Shown: one piece after another, positions 46,907-60,400 of the stretch
How positions within the stretch are numbered: the first letter of the stretch is position 1
Layout of the letters: each line of letters opens with the position of its first letter
Assembly (NCBI GenBank): GCA_963377175.1
Contig: CAUJNA010000535.1
Coordinates: forward strand, 875,001 to 939,000
Direction: 5' to 3'
DNA length: 64,000 bases
DNA from: Effrenium voratum
Lineage: Eukaryota > Sar > Dinophyceae > Suessiales > Symbiodiniaceae
Made by a program: the position numbers and the translations under genes
Notes under the pieces: model-generated
The model's database searches: none
What the model saw: only the letters and a program-made list of their open reading frames with translations
Told to the model about the DNA's origin: nothing

Positions 46907-47555
46907 ATGTCAGTTGGTTTGTGATCCCTCTCCCATACCAAGGTGAAGTCAAAATGCACAAAAGCAGAAGGTGCACTGTTCAAAAGCCATCATCGATAGT
47001 TACCGACGCTTGGAACACACGCAGCGAGGGTTCTGAGACGAATGTTGAAGTGGCAACAAGCTATGTTACCCGGCCTATCCAACAATCGGCAGCTGTCCAA
47101 AAAAGAAAGTGCTCCTTAGATTCCACCTCAAGCTCAAACATGGCTAAGCGATGCTGCTCCGCACTTGCACCCTAAACGGAGTGGGTCGGAGCTCAAACAA
47201 AATGTCGCACCAAAACTGGCTTTGCTTTGGATGCCCTTTGTGCAAAACGCGTATGTTTGTTTGGTATGTTGAAAGACACAGTGTTACTTGCGGTTTGATG
47301 TCTCCGACAGCACAATCTGGGGTTGCTGTTAAGGCGCGTCTCGTGGCCAGCTGGTTCTCCAATCCATCTCGGAGGCCGCAGGGAAGACGTAGGACTGCGA
47401 GCTCAAAAGCACTTCTTCAAGCCTTCCACGGTTCTTTGATAGCACTTAAAAATCCAATAAGCAAACCCTGGCAATTGTCTACCTAAACCAATAGACTCAC
47501 ATTGGCTTGATTCACATGGTATGGTTAAACTTATGTGTAGACAACCCATGAAAGG

Positions 47556-47936
47556 AACCGACCAACCAACCAACCAACCAACCAACCAACCAGCCAGCCA
47601 GCCAACCAACCACCCAACCACCCAACCAACCAACCAACCAACCAAACCCGCCACGCCACACCACGCCACGCCACACCACACTACGCTGCGCCACGCCACG
47701 CCACGCCACGCCACGCCACGCCACGCCACGCCACGCCACGCCACGCCACAACCGCACCAACCCCAACCCCAACCCCAACCCCAACCCCAACCCCAACCCC
47801 AACCCCAACCCCAACCCCAACCCCAACCCCAGCCCCAACCAAACACAAACCAACCAACCAACCAAACAAACAAACAAACAAGAAAACAAACAAACAAGCA
47901 AGCAAACAAACAAACAAGCAAGCAAGCAAGCATGTC
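47556..47936. repeat. Compound microsatellite: (AACC)n, (CCACG)n, (CCCCAA)n, (AAAC)n
   Basis: (CCAA)n from about 47560 to 47646, (CCACG)n and variants to 47750, about twelve CCCCAA units at 47755-47832, then AACC/AAAC/AAGC to 47930. Frames over it are repeat translations. Confidence 0.97.
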
Positions 47937-48770
47937 CAGGATTGAGATTGAAGAACCTGTCATGAAATGAGCCTTTTTCATTGGGCAGCTTGTTTTACTT
48001 GCGGGTGAGCACCAGTGAGATGACCTGTGGGGGAGGCAGTTGGAGGAACATGGAAAGCAGGCCTCTTGCAGGGGATCACAACCAGGGGATCGATCCTGTC
48101 AGAGTAAGGCTTAGGGGATGGTTCCCTGGGATCTAGAAACGGTTTGGATGTGGCTTTTGTGGATCCACCCCTGTGGATATTAAAAGAGTACTACCAGACC
48201 ACTAACGACAGACCAACAAAAGGAAAACCGGGTAAAATCCAGGAAAAACGCATCCAAACTGCTTTCTGGATGGGAGGGGGGGTTGGCCTGAAGGGGGCTT
48301 GGGTTGACAAAAAGACTACTAATAGACAGCAAGCGCTGCCTCGAAACCCAAACCAGGGTTCTTGGGCCCTTGTCCCCCGGAAGATATATACTGGGCGGCC
48401 GCGTCTCCTGCCTACTTTTCCAATGTCGAGTTTGGCTTCCCCCATAAGGCAACCCCTTTGGGACCCGCCCGACGCGCGCCTGGTAGCTGCTGCGCCCAAG
48501 TGGCGCATAGTTGTAGATCAACGCCTGGGGTCGGGCCAGGATGGCAAGCCCTACCTGGAGGCACTGATTCGGCCTTTCAGTTGTGAAAAACGGGCAGCCC
48601 TTGCATTTTCAGAGGTCTTTGGCCTGCAACAATGTGGCTTCTTGTTCTGGAAAACCGTCATTCTCCACAAAGTCTGAAGGTTTACCTATAGCCCAAGCCA
48701 CAGAGCAACCAAATTTTGATTCGACATCCTGAAGAAGTTAAATTCTCCGGAAAGATTACCGCGGTTCCCT

Positions 48771-51700
48771 TCAGAGGGCCGCAGGCATTTTCGGCCGCGC
48801 CTTGCGCTCCGCCGCCTTGGAAGTGAAGCGGTGCGAGTTCTTCCGGGCCTCGGAGATGAAGAAGTCGGCGAAGTAGCGCATCACCTGCCAAGGGCCATTG
48901 GTCAGATACCAGCAATAAAACTATCCCGCTGTATATATTTGCATATATACATGTGTATGCATGCATGCTATATATGTATAGGTAGGCAGGTATGTATGTG
49001 TGTGTGTGTATGCAAAGTGATGCAATGTAATGAAATGCAATGTGGTAATGTAATGTAGTGTAAGGTAATGTAGTGTAATGTAATGTAATGCAAAAAAAAC
49101 ATGATATAACGCAACGTAAAGTAAGGTAAGGTAAGGTAATGTATGTAATGTATGCAACGCATGCAACATATGCAATGTAGCGTAATGCAATGCAATGCAT
49201 TGTATGTACGATTCTTTAGGCGGGTTGTGTTGTAAATGGCAACATGAAGTTGCAATGGTTCGCTTCCCGAAACATGCATGGCGTCCTAGTGGTGTCTCTT
49301 TGAAGCAACCGCACAGAGGAACAGCGACACACGCATCTGTGGTCAACCCCATAGAGGATCCAGAACGAATCTTTCTCACACATGCGCCCAATTCTGCAAG
49401 TGCAGTATTTTGGGGCAGGTTGACTGGCAGCATGAGGAAATCCACATGTTGTCACACCCAAAACTCCGCATATTTAGTCACAATCCATCTCCCACTCACA
49501 GTTTTCCAGTTTTTTGGGGGAAAGGCATGATCCAACAAAGCCGGAAATGAGTCTTCTCAAACGATTCTCAGCTGGCTCGTCGAGAAGAGGGCGGTTGCAA
49601 TCATTTGAAAGTGGCTGTTGACGTCTACAGCAAAGCTGAACAACAAATTTAAACTGCAAGTGCATGCGCACTGCAAGAAACATACTATGCACAAACACGT
49701 ATACGTGTGGACATACGTATATATATATATATATATAAATATATATATATATGCTGCTAGTGGGGCCAAGAAGCTATCATTCACAGGGTGACACAATACC
49801 TGTACCTATGTTGAAGTCACACAAAGGCTATGCTACTTTGGACGTTGGCGGAAGACAGCAGCATCGCTTTGAGCTTTCCTTGTGGCAAGAGGTCCGCGCA
49901 CGTCCACGAAAAAGGGGTATGAACGAGCACAGCTTGATGGATGGTAGTCATTTAGCCTGCCACCATGAATCCCTTGTTTAGAATATACATCCCTTGGGGG
50001 GGCCTAGTGACACTTACAGTATACATTGTGGCAGGTTGCTCGCTCCAATTTCCACTGGCCGGAATCGTTTGATTCCAAGACAACAAACAAAACTAGACCA
50101 CGGTTGGCCCGAAAGCATCACAGCCCCGTGACCATTCTGCGCAAGTTGCTCTGGGCAAGGTGCTTTGCGCAAACTGGTCTGTACAAGTTGCTCTGCGCAA
50201 GTTGCTCCGGGCAAGTTGCTCCGTGCAAATGTCTCTGTACAAGTTGCTCTGTGCAAGTTGTTCTGTGCAAGTTGCGCTGCGCAAGTTGCTCTGCGCAAGC
50301 TGCTGTGCGCAAGTTGCTCTGTGCAAGTTGCTTTGCGCAAGCTGCTCTGTGCAAGAAGCTCTGTGCAAGTTGCTCTGCGCAAGCTGCTCTGTGCAAGTTG
50401 CTCTGTGCAAGTTGCTTTGTGCAAGCTGCTCTGTGCAAGAAGCTCTGTGCAAGTTGTTCTGTGCAAATGTCTTTGCGCAAGTTGCTCTGTGCAAGCTGCT
50501 CTGTGCAAGTTGCTCTGTGCAAGTTGCTCTGCGTAAGTTGCTCTGCACAAGTTGCTCTAGGCAAGGCGCTCTGCGCAAACTGGTCTGTGCAAGTTGCTCT
50601 GCGCAAGCTGGTCTGTGCAACTTGCTCTGCGCAAGTTGCTCTGCGCAAGTTGCTTTATGCAAGTTGCTCCGTGCAGCTTGCGAAGCCCGCCCGCGAACCA
50701 GGGGGGAATCGAACGCGCGACCCGCCGGGAGCAGGCGCGCGAACCACGAGACAACTCCCGAGGACCAGCTCGAACAACAAAAGTCGCAAAAGACCTCGAG
50801 ATTGTGCACCTCGACCACGACGATCCCGCAGAGTCGCGCGAGCCAAAACAAAATTGCAAAAAACCTCGAGCTTTTGCACCTCCGATCCCCGCAGAGGCTC
50901 GCGCGAGCCAAAACAAAATCGCAAAAAACCTCGAGTTTTTGCAAGTCGACCACGCCGATCCCCGCACAGATTCGCGCGGGCCCAAACAAAATCGCAAAAA
51001 ACCTCGAGTTGTTGCACCTCGACCATGCCGATCCCCGCAGAGGGTCGCGCTGGCCAAAACAAAATCGCACAAACCTCGAGTTTTTGTACCTCGACCGCGC
51101 CGATTCTCGCAAAGGGTCGCGCGAGCCAAAACAAAATCGCAAAAAACCTTGAGTTTTTGCACCAATCCCCGCAGAGGGTCGATTTTCGTAGAGTGTCGTC
51201 GGCACTACCCCGCCGCCCTAAGAAGAGATTTTAACTCCTCGCAAGTCACTTGACTCCTTGCACTTGCAACTTGCACTTGACTCCTTGCACTTGCAACTTG
51301 CACTTGACTCCATGCACTTGCAAGTTGCACTTGACTCCACGCACTTGCACTTGACTCCTTGCACTTGCAACTTGCACTTAACTCCGTGCACTTGCAACTT
51401 GCACTTGACTCCATGCGCTTGGCTCCTTGCAAATTGTAATGACTCTCATGACTCCTTGCAATGACTCCTTGCAATGACTCCTTGCAATGACTCCTTGCAA
51501 TGACTTTCATGATGATGATTCCTTGCAATGATGACACCTTGCAATGACTTTCGTGATGATGATTCCTTGCAATGACTCCTTGCAATGACTCTCATGAGAA
51601 CAACTCAAGTGAACCCAGCGGAAGAACCCTTCGCCATGCTTTCGGGAATATAATTAATTAAACCAATCGAACACAAACAAAAATCCAGCAAATCGCATCA

Positions 51701-54382
51701 GGCCCTGGGGCACAAAACCAACCCTCCCACCTCGACGGCGTGCTGAGAATGGTTGATCCCCTGCTCGTCGGCGTCCCAGTAGTACCTTCACTTTGACTGT
51801 ATCCTGGACTTCCTTTGCAATCTGTTTGAAACTACTGCTTGGGCGGTGCCCCAAATTGGTGAGTTGGAACAACTTTCGTTCCTTTTTGATGGCCACTTTA
51901 ATGGTCCACAGTATGCTTGGCAACCCGATCTTGCAACCTTTGAAGGATGTCCACAATTGTTGCAAGATACGCCTGCCTACAAACGCTAGAGAAGTGTGGG
52001 ACAGGAGCGGATGGTGCTTGTTCCGGCTGAACCCTGGGAATTCTTTTTTGTGCAGAAGCCTCTGACACTAGCTGGTACTGGACGGCTATACTTCTAGGTT
52101 CCCCATCATGTGGAAATAGCTGGATTTTGAAAAGAACGATAGTTGAACAAAATGGGGAATCAAACCAAAATAACGGAAAATAATTGGCCCTTCTTGAGCT
52201 GGATTTACTGAACGAAGTCTTGACAGTTGTTTGCTCATCAAGAAGGACTCTCATTAGGATAGCAGGTTCGAGGTGGGGAAGTGAAACTGAAAATTTTAAG
52301 CTGCGTGTGACTGTGGATGAATCCGAACCATAACTGCAATAATGCACTAAGAAAGGAAGCGTTATCATGCGGAAAACCACCAACCAAAGTCGTGCGGAGG
52401 TGGCTGTAATTTACCCAAGTAATGTGCAAAAGTGTTCACAGTCTCTTGTGAGTATTTGTTTCGTCACAAGAGATTGTGAGTATAGTTGTTTCATCTAGAC
52501 CAAGGCATACGATGGCAGAAGCAGGGCTCTCCTCTTTCCAGAACCCTTAGAGGCTTCACATCCAGTCTCAGAGCATCTTGCCGAGTAGCAGCGAACGCTC
52601 CGGGTGAAACTGCACCGCGTAAATGGGATGATGTCGGCCCTCGATGGCAGACACGAAGCGGCTGCCATGTCCTTATCCAAGTCGGCGAATGGACCCTACA
52701 GGAAAAGCGTATGGGACAAAACTGAAGGCTCCAGACAGGGATCCTTACATTATACACCTGAACATTGCCTTGTAAACGGTGGTGTCCCTGTATTTTGGTG
52801 GAAAAGGCCATGTTTCAAATGGGCAAAATGTATCTTTTAAGGAGCCCTGCTCCATGCACGTAACATGTTCAGGTTGCTTCAACGTAAATGCAAATGTGTG
52901 CTGTTGGAATCGTTCAGGTAGGTGTTAGCGAGTTCAATGGCGCGCGAGCCGCCCGCACAACATCATTTACGCATGTGCCGTCTTCGTTCGAAACGTGGAG
53001 TTGACAAGAAAGCAAACACGCTCAAACACGTTTAGCAGACAATCAACATAAGGTGAATCGAATAGCAGGTTTTCTGGCTGCTATGCCATCCTGGGTTCCA
53101 TGAGCGCCTGCACTCCTCTCGGAATATATGTTCTGCTTCTGCCGCCGGCTGGAATTCAATGGCTCCAAACTTTTTTGTTTTTTCTTCGCATAGGTGGCAT
53201 AAAATTCAGAAGGGGGGTATGGTTTCAACCCTGGAGGTGGACCCTCTGGGTACACGACCTTCGCCCTAGAGGGGTGTCTGCAACAAACAACGTGCCTCCC
53301 AACGTTCGGAACCAAGTCGTTGCACGCATACTTGTTGTGACGCATGACAAAGCCAGAAACCAAGCGTTTGAAGACTGCTGCCTGCACCACTAAGACTGCT
53401 GCCTGCACCACTACATGTGCTGCATCCTTCCTACTGCGCTCACAAACCATTGTTTAACGCCAGACCCTACCATGATGTCAAACATCTGCAACTCGGAAGC
53501 TACACACAAACATGTTGTCACCATTGTCACTAGTATAGTATAGCTAGAGGCCGGTGTCAAATAAACGCGAAGGAATGACAGCCCTGTGAACTGGAAATTT
53601 CACCGACATGCCTCGCCTATGCAAGTCCAACTGTCCTGCAACTCTAATAACACCCATGTGGATTGTGAGGCTTGTGGGTTTTGCCTTGTCTGTGCACATT
53701 TCTGTCGCCTGTTGTTGCACGGTCTCTGTTTGGCTCGGCTGAGAAACACAAGCAAGGCGAATCTATAGAAATATAGCCAAGGTCAAGGCACCACACTGCG
53801 ACACCCAGCGCACTTTTCTTGTTGGTGTCTTATGCAAAGGCAGGGAAATCCAGGGAAGCGGCATGAGGAATCCCTCCACCAAGTACGCACAGCGGGTCCT
53901 AACATGAGCCACTGTTCCCTAATCACGTTACATGGGTTTTGGGCAGTGCTCTGGCTTTGCTTCCAAGCGTCTGTCCTTGTTGGTCGCCAGCACTGAAAAC
54001 ATCTCTGCCAGCCGCTGGTTCTTCTGGAAGGCTTCTGGGGACACCCCGTCGTGGTGGTAGTTATAGGTGATGTTTTCCTCAGGAGGCGCAAACGCCGCAA
54101 CATTTCGAGTTGGGAGCCGGACCTCCTGACGGATTTGTGTGGTCAGTGTGGCCAGATATGACCTCGCTAAAAAGTACCACGACTTTCTTGGCAGGGCCTC
54201 CTGAACTGTTCAAGGAACCACGAGCGCTGGCAAACCATAGACAAACCCTTTGTGTCATCTTGTCATCCCCTCTCAGCCTCCCTTGCCACAAAAAACCGCT
54301 AGGGATTGTGCTCTAAACGGTCAAAAGGAGTGGACATATGGCCAACACGCAATCCGTCTACGGCAATTCTGGTTTGTGTTTC

Positions 54383-54420
<38 letters not shown>

Positions 54421-57400
54421 AGTTGCGGACGAAATCTCTTGATAACTTGAATGCCATTGATAATTTGGGTGGGCCCCTATCGGTTATGCAGCGTTTGAAG
54501 GTCCAGCTCGAAAATCGCAACTTGGTAGTACAAGTCTAGTACGCGAAGTACACTTCCGCAGCTCCAGCTCGAAAATCGCAACTTTGTAGTACAAGTCTAG
54601 TACGCGAAGTACACTTCCGCAGCTCCAGCTCGAAAATCGCAACTTTGTAGTACAAGTCTAGTACGCGAAGTACACTTCCGCATCTCCAGCTCGAAAATCG
54701 CAACTTTGTAGTACAAGTCTAGTACGCGAAGTACACTTCCGCAGCTCCAGCTCGAAAATCGCAACTTTGTAGTACAAGTCTAGTACGCGAAGTACACTTC
54801 CGCAGCTCCAGCTCGAAAATCGCAACTTTGTAGTACAAGTCTAGTACGCGAAGTACACTTCCGCAGCTCCAGCTCGAAAATCGCAACTTTGTAGTACAAG
54901 TCTAGTACGCGAAGTACACTTCCGCATCTCCAGCTCGAAAATCGCAACTTTGTAGTACAAGTCTAGTACGCGAAGTACACTTCCGGAGTACGCGAAGTAC
55001 ACTTCCGCAGCTCCAGCTCGAAAATCGCAACTTTGTAGTACAAGTCTAGTACGCGAAGTACACTTCCGCATCTCCAGCTCGAAAATCGCAACTTTGTAGT
55101 ACAAGTCTAGTACGCGAAGTACACTTCCGCATCTCCAGCTCGAAAATCGCAACTTTGTAGTACAAGTCTAGTACGCGAAGTACACTTCCGCAGCTCCAGC
55201 TCGAAAATCGCAACTTTGTAGTACAAGTCTAGTACGCGAAGTACACTTCCGCAGCTCCAGCTCGAAAATCGCAACTTTGTAGTACAAGTCTAGTACAAGC
55301 TCCATCTTCGAGTACACGCCCATGGCTCGAAAGGGCTGCTTCTCACGCAGCGCAGGTTTCGTAAAGAAAGGTGTATCGGTCGGCGTATCGGGCGGGGGTA
55401 TCGGTCGGGCGGGCAGACGTTTGCGGGTTTAAGAGAAGTCTTTGTTGAGAGTTCACAAACATGAGGGGCTGCTAGCACAAAGGAAACGCAATGGGAACCT
55501 ATGTTCAATGCAATGTACTTCAACTCGAGCCAGCTGCTGCAAAGTACAAATCTCGGGCCAGCTGCTGCAAAGTCACTGCAGCCTCAAAATTTATCGTCCT
55601 TCAACATTATGTGTATTATGTGTATGTTAACCCTTTCAAACAATCAGGGGTATCGGTTTTGGGTGGGCCCCTATCGGTTTTGCAGTCCTTGGCTGCTTTG
55701 GGTGACCCCACGGCGGCCCGCATACTACTGAATACTACCGAAGATTTTGTCGGATGCTCATATATATATATAGTATTGCTCACCCCGCTTCCATGGAGTT
55801 TACCAAAATGGAGAACCAACGGCTTGCACTGATCACCAAGCCCGGTCTGACAGCTTGGCGGACATTTTTCCAGGCACAAGCAAGTCAAAAATTGCCCCTT
55901 GTGGAAGCTGATGTCATTTCGTGTTGCCTAGGAAGGAGTCCTATGAAGAGTCGCCAATTTTGGGTGGACCGGATTGGGCAACAGGATTGGGCTGCATTGC
56001 TCCCCCCAAATGCCTCTTTATGGAGAAATCCCCACAATGCTGGTGAGCTCAAATTGCCTTCTCAAGTCTTTCGGAAGCAATCCTGTGCTTCCTTGGACGG
56101 AACACCAAAGAAAAGAGAGGTGTCGCGAGAGAGCCATGCTCTCACGATTGGCCAGTGGGCGTGTTCATGCGCCCGTGCCAATAATGCCAGGGCTTTATCC
56201 CAGGTACCAACAACCCAGCGAGTCATGGTGTGTTCTGCTTGGACAAGCGGTTTGGTTGACTGCTTTGGTACACATTCCCGTTCAGCCAAGAAAACTACCC
56301 CGATCAGATCCAAAAAACAATTCATCTGAATCTGCTTCAGGAAAAATAGGCGATGTTCCCCCGTGGATGAAACCTGCCGCGGATCCTTTCAAGATTGTTT
56401 TTTTTTCAAAGACCTTGGGATCTGGCGAGTTCCATAGATAACGTGGATGCGAAGCCAGGCTCCCCGCCGAGGAGCTTGGATCAGCGCCCTGCGCAGGTCT
56501 GCGGGCAGTTGGCGCAGCAGGCGCGAGGTCCAAGCGGCCGCGGCGGGCTCAACAGGCAGCGAGTAGTCCTGAACAGGGCGCGGTGAGACGAGTCCCATGA
56601 AACGAACCTCTTTGGTACTGAAACAGTACCCTTATGGCTAAGACCCAACGATGAAGACCCACGGATGACTGTTTAAGGGATATGACAAAACACAAAACGA
56701 AATCTTGCTGCGAAAAGCTGTGTGAGACAGAGAGAGAAGGAAAGGGGTAGGTAGCCCGTAAGCTTTGACCCGGTGGCACTGTATTTGAGATAAGCCCAGG
56801 TCCAGGGATGTCATCGCATGTTCCCTGAGCGAAGGGGGGCCACTTGCCCCCTCTTCCCGATTCCTGCAAATGAATCACCGAAGCTTTTGCAGGCTTCGAA
56901 TCAAGGTCGTGCAGTTTAGCAGTGTGTTGCAGCTGCTCACTTACATGTGTCGGGAGATCTTTGTCAATGGGAGGGAGGACCAGACATGAAATTCCAGGGG
57001 TCACACCCAATTGCCCCTGCTCCCATGTCAAACGGAGGAGGGGTCATGAGCACCGCGCAACGCTGACCATGTCATGATGTGGGCTCTTTCTAAGGTGACC
57101 GCTCGCTTTCTGCAGTGAACCATTCCGAGGTGTTTGAGGGCAAAGCAACAACCCCGCGACTTTTCAACAGGTGGCTCGAAATCATCTCAAATTTGAGGTG
57201 GGAAAACAACATGCTTGGGGGAAGAGCCTTGGTGGAAATTGCTGGGTGGAAGCAACATCTGCTAAGTCTGGACCCAAGTCGGTTGATATTAGGGTCTCTG
57301 GAAGCAGAATGAAGCAGAACCCCACGACACTTCCCCTAAGTTCTGCCCTATTCCAAATTTGAGCCGCCGATCTCGGGCCTTGGTGTCGAACTTGAAGGTC

Positions 57401-60400
57401 TCCAGGACGGAGCTGTTGCCTGACGGCCGAGCGAGTGGCAGGCCACCCAATGGGTCCAAGTACTCTATGTATGTGTATATATATATATATATGTTTTTTT
57501 TGGGGGGGGGGTTAGCTAGAAGGGGCTTTGTTTTATCCTAGATGTTCAGATTTGAGATTTTGGGATTGTCAAAGGAAGTTTGTCGAATGGAAAGTCCCGA
57601 GAAGTTTCATCGGAGTAAAACAAAAAAAAGGAAAAGGATATTGCAGGCTCCGGGTTCCTCTGTTTGCAAGGAAGCCTTCGGAGCTTACATCCTTTTGGTG
57701 CTGTCCATCTGAACGAAGTTCCAGCAGGGCTTGACTTCTATCCTTTCATCAACAAACTGAAGGCATCTGCAAGAAATGGCATTGACCAAGAAGGACTCTT
57801 TTCCACTTCCAGGTCCGTAGGTGGCAGCATCTTATTTTTACCGACAGGAGCCATCCGGTTTTCCGCCAAAAGATGGAGGGAGCCAGAAAGGTGCAAGTGA
57901 GGTCCTAGACCGACCTCTTGGATTGGAAGATACCAACAAGGGATGCATACAGGCCCCGTATGATGCTTAGGTTTGGACCATGACCGACGCGGCAAGTCTG
58001 GCGCATCTCAGGCGATTCGGATCCCTGCTCCACGCATCCCAGTCCAAGTCAATTGGTCCGCCGGGGGAAGTTGAGTCATCAAATCCAGACTGGAACAGCA
58101 AGTGAGTGTCCACGTTGAACAAAACAACTGACTCGCTGTTTTCTCAACTGCTCTAAGCTTGATGGTGCCTGAACATTTCGTGGTTGCTTCCCCGATACAT
58201 GCTATCAAGGGCCATAAAGGTTCATTTAAGCGGTATGATTTCGTCAAGGCTCCCGCCTACATCCTTATAAAACGCCTGTATACAAAGCAACACAAACTAA
58301 GCCCATGTGGCTCCACCATCCAAGTAATAGACACCCCCTGGAGGTTTGGACTTGCTCAAAAAATGACATTCCTCGGCTTGCAGCTCCGCTTCCATGGAAA
58401 CCCCTGCCAGGGTCCCCACCTGTAGACCTCTCGGTCATCAGTGCAGGTTGGCTCAGGTGGCGCCGACGGTCACTGCTGGCCAGAAAATGCAATGCTTGCT
58501 GGTGTGAATTGCGAACCACAATCAAAACCTGGTATCACAGGGGTCTGCCCAAAACTAGGCCTTGCTCTGCCCAGGTTTTGATTCTGGCTTGGGAGTAAGC
58601 AAAAAATCGATCGCCCAATGGGCCCAATGACTGGGAATGGGGCTTCCAAACTTGGCACACCCCCATCCAAGCGCACCTGACTCACCTCTCCAATCCCGGC
58701 CCCGATTCCGGCCTGCTTGCGCCACAGCCAGGGTCTGCAAGCCCAAGCAGGTGCCCCATAGCGGCACAAGATCCCCGGCCTGGCTGCTGTTCACCGTCAG
58801 CTGCAGCAGCAGAGAGGCTGCGTGCATGTACCTAGCCAACCGCATCGTGCGCTTGGAAGTCACCGCGTTCCTTTGAGGTGGAATGGTAGCGCATCTCGGA
58901 AAAAACCGCGGGGACGGCGCTTTTCTTGTGAAGTTGCCATGGATGAAATGAAACCCACGGTTTTGCCATCGGCTCACCGGTGGCTGACTGAAGGCTGCTG
59001 CATCTGCCCACAAGCCCCTGCAAGTGCCAAGGACAGAAAGTGCTTGGCCCCCCCCCTTGGGTGTCCTGATTTTTCCTCTCGCCTTTTGAAACTTTGTTCC
59101 CGGGAGCCCCGGCTGGGCAGCTTCAGGGGAGGCATCAGCAATGTCCAGATCCCCGCCAGTCAAGAGCACGCCGTTCACCGAGTGGAAGGCCTCCGGCCAT
59201 TGGAGAAGTGGGCCATAGCCAAAGCCAAGGTCCTTGAGAGGAAACATTTGGGGACTCAGCCTCAGCCAGGCGAGCAAAGAGCCTTGGGAAGGGGGTTCAT
59301 GACGGTTCATGGCCTTGGCCCCTAAGCCTGCGCCATGGCCGTATCCGCCAGGCTAGCCTTATCCGAGGGCCCATGAAACAAGGGCCAACAGAAGAGCGAC
59401 CCGAAAAGACTGCACTTGTTAGGCCCATTCTTCCCAAGGCCTACAAAGGCACCCCAAGCCAATGAAGCTTCTGAAAATGCGGCAGCAAATTAAAAATCCC
59501 ACAAATGGGCGAAGTTCTAGCTGTCCAAGAACAGAAATGGGCTCCGCTTGCATTGTCTTGCATTTGGAGCGGTGGTTTCTCAAACTTGACTCACCGAATC
59601 TCTCACGAGAAGCCTAGCTGAGGTTGCAAGATTCCCGGAATGAAACATTAAACATTCCAAATTCGTCTGCTGCAAAGGTGATCCTCTACGTCTACTCGTA
59701 GTTGGGTGACTTTCAAAGTGGCCCCGTCAACAATCAGGCTCGTTCAGGAACCCGTCTTGACTGGACCATAGACTGCTGGACGGTTTTGACCATATGCAAC
59801 CCCTCAAACCCCACGGCGAATGTCGGTGAAAACCAACAGCTTGCTGGTGCCTGCCACGCTGCGCACCTCTCGCGTGCAAACAAACAAATGTGCGGGTGGT
59901 TTCAGAGCAGATTTGGGTTCTTGGCCACTGGGATCTTGCAAGAGGTTGTTGCCTAGCGGAGTCTTGTTGGTCTTCTCTGCATCCATGTTGCTTCCTTGCT
60001 TAATTCCTTCGAACTGAACAAACGCGTCACTGGCACCTGTAGGTTCCATTTTTTTGGCAAGCCTGGGTCAGCTCTTGGTCGCTCCAGTCGTAGAGAATGG
60101 GCACCGCCTGTGCCCCGCTCTCCACGTATTTCACCTGGGCCCGGGAAAGTGGCCCAAAAGAACAATTTTCCGCAGCCATGCACAGCGGACCAAGCCCTCT
60201 GTGAAGCGTACCGCGTGGGAATAGCCTTGTTGGGGACGCATCTTCGTGAGCTCGAATTGTGAAGCATAAGGGAAACCTTCAAGGGGACCCTACAAATGAC
60301 CCACACGTTTAAAACAACGCGTTCCCCGCATGAGTCGCAACCACAACCTGGTATCAAAGGAATCTATCCAGAACCATGTAAGAAATCCAAAGAGCGGCCG

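Larger units (their letters stand above)
42421..48770. other. Stretch without an assigned gene
   Basis: Contains a partial tandem pair TTTCTATTATTCTGGTCCCC / TTTCTATTATTCCGGTACCC (42490-42580), a hairpin with arms CAAGGACCC and GGGTCCTTG at about 46562-46588, and the AACC/CCACG/CCCCAA microsatellite. Coding-like frames without a recognised family: plus 44620-44770, plus 45300-45660, minus 46336-46674, minus 46715-46906 (MRRIFERQISRESITAQLSI) and plus 48480-48640 (WRIVVDQRLGSGQDGKPYLE). Confidence 0.45.
48885..51730 (-). other. Intron 10 of the GGH gene (2.85 kb, repeat-filled)
   Basis: Begins with GT directly after codon GAG and ends GGCAG before GTG ATG CGC, so the flanking codons join in phase 0. 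It is the longest intron of the gene and contains four tandem arrays (TAATG-like, 14 bp, 73 bp and the CTTGCACTTGCAA family), annotated separately. Long open frames inside it are repeat translations. Confidence 0.85.
54078..56475 (-). other. Intron 7 of the GGH gene (2.4 kb) with the 61-bp array
   Basis: A GC donor follows codon CAA and an AG acceptor precedes GAA AAC ATC. It holds the 61-bp satellite array, an AT microsatellite (54386-54417) and a plus-strand open frame at 55754-56329 (191 codons) that I do not recognise and treat as chance or unknown. The 25-base string with core GGGTGGGCCCCTATCGGTT occurs both just before the array (about 54466) and 1.2 kb later (about 55660). Confidence 0.85.

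Noticed and set aside
46867..47175. 102-codon plus frame
   Set aside because: Coding-like composition is modest and there is no homology or splice evidence; could be chance.
50696..50765. tRNA-like sequence on minus (GCGTTCGATTCC as a B-box and a CCC-like anticodon loop)
   Set aside because: The B-box is good, but the acceptor and D stems do not pair, so I cannot support a tRNA; at most a tRNA-derived relic.
50026..51253. Frames of 150-402 codons on both strands
   Set aside because: The 14-bp and 73-bp arrays lack stops, so every frame is open; they lie within an intron of a confirmed gene on the minus strand.
52486..52811. Plus and minus frames of 79-106 codons
   Set aside because: Out-of-frame shadows of GGH exon 9.
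54502..55301. Possible CRISPR array
   Set aside because: Units are directly adjacent with no unique spacers, in a eukaryotic intron; it is a satellite.
55754..56329. 191-codon plus frame in GGH intron 7
   Set aside because: No recognisable domain, includes translated AT microsatellite, antisense to a confirmed gene; kept only as a note.
58555..59310. 251-codon minus frame containing both WPEAFHSVNG and WGTCLG
   Set aside because: Reads through intron 4; the gene model with exons 59190-59114 and 58831-58713 keeps family spacing better.
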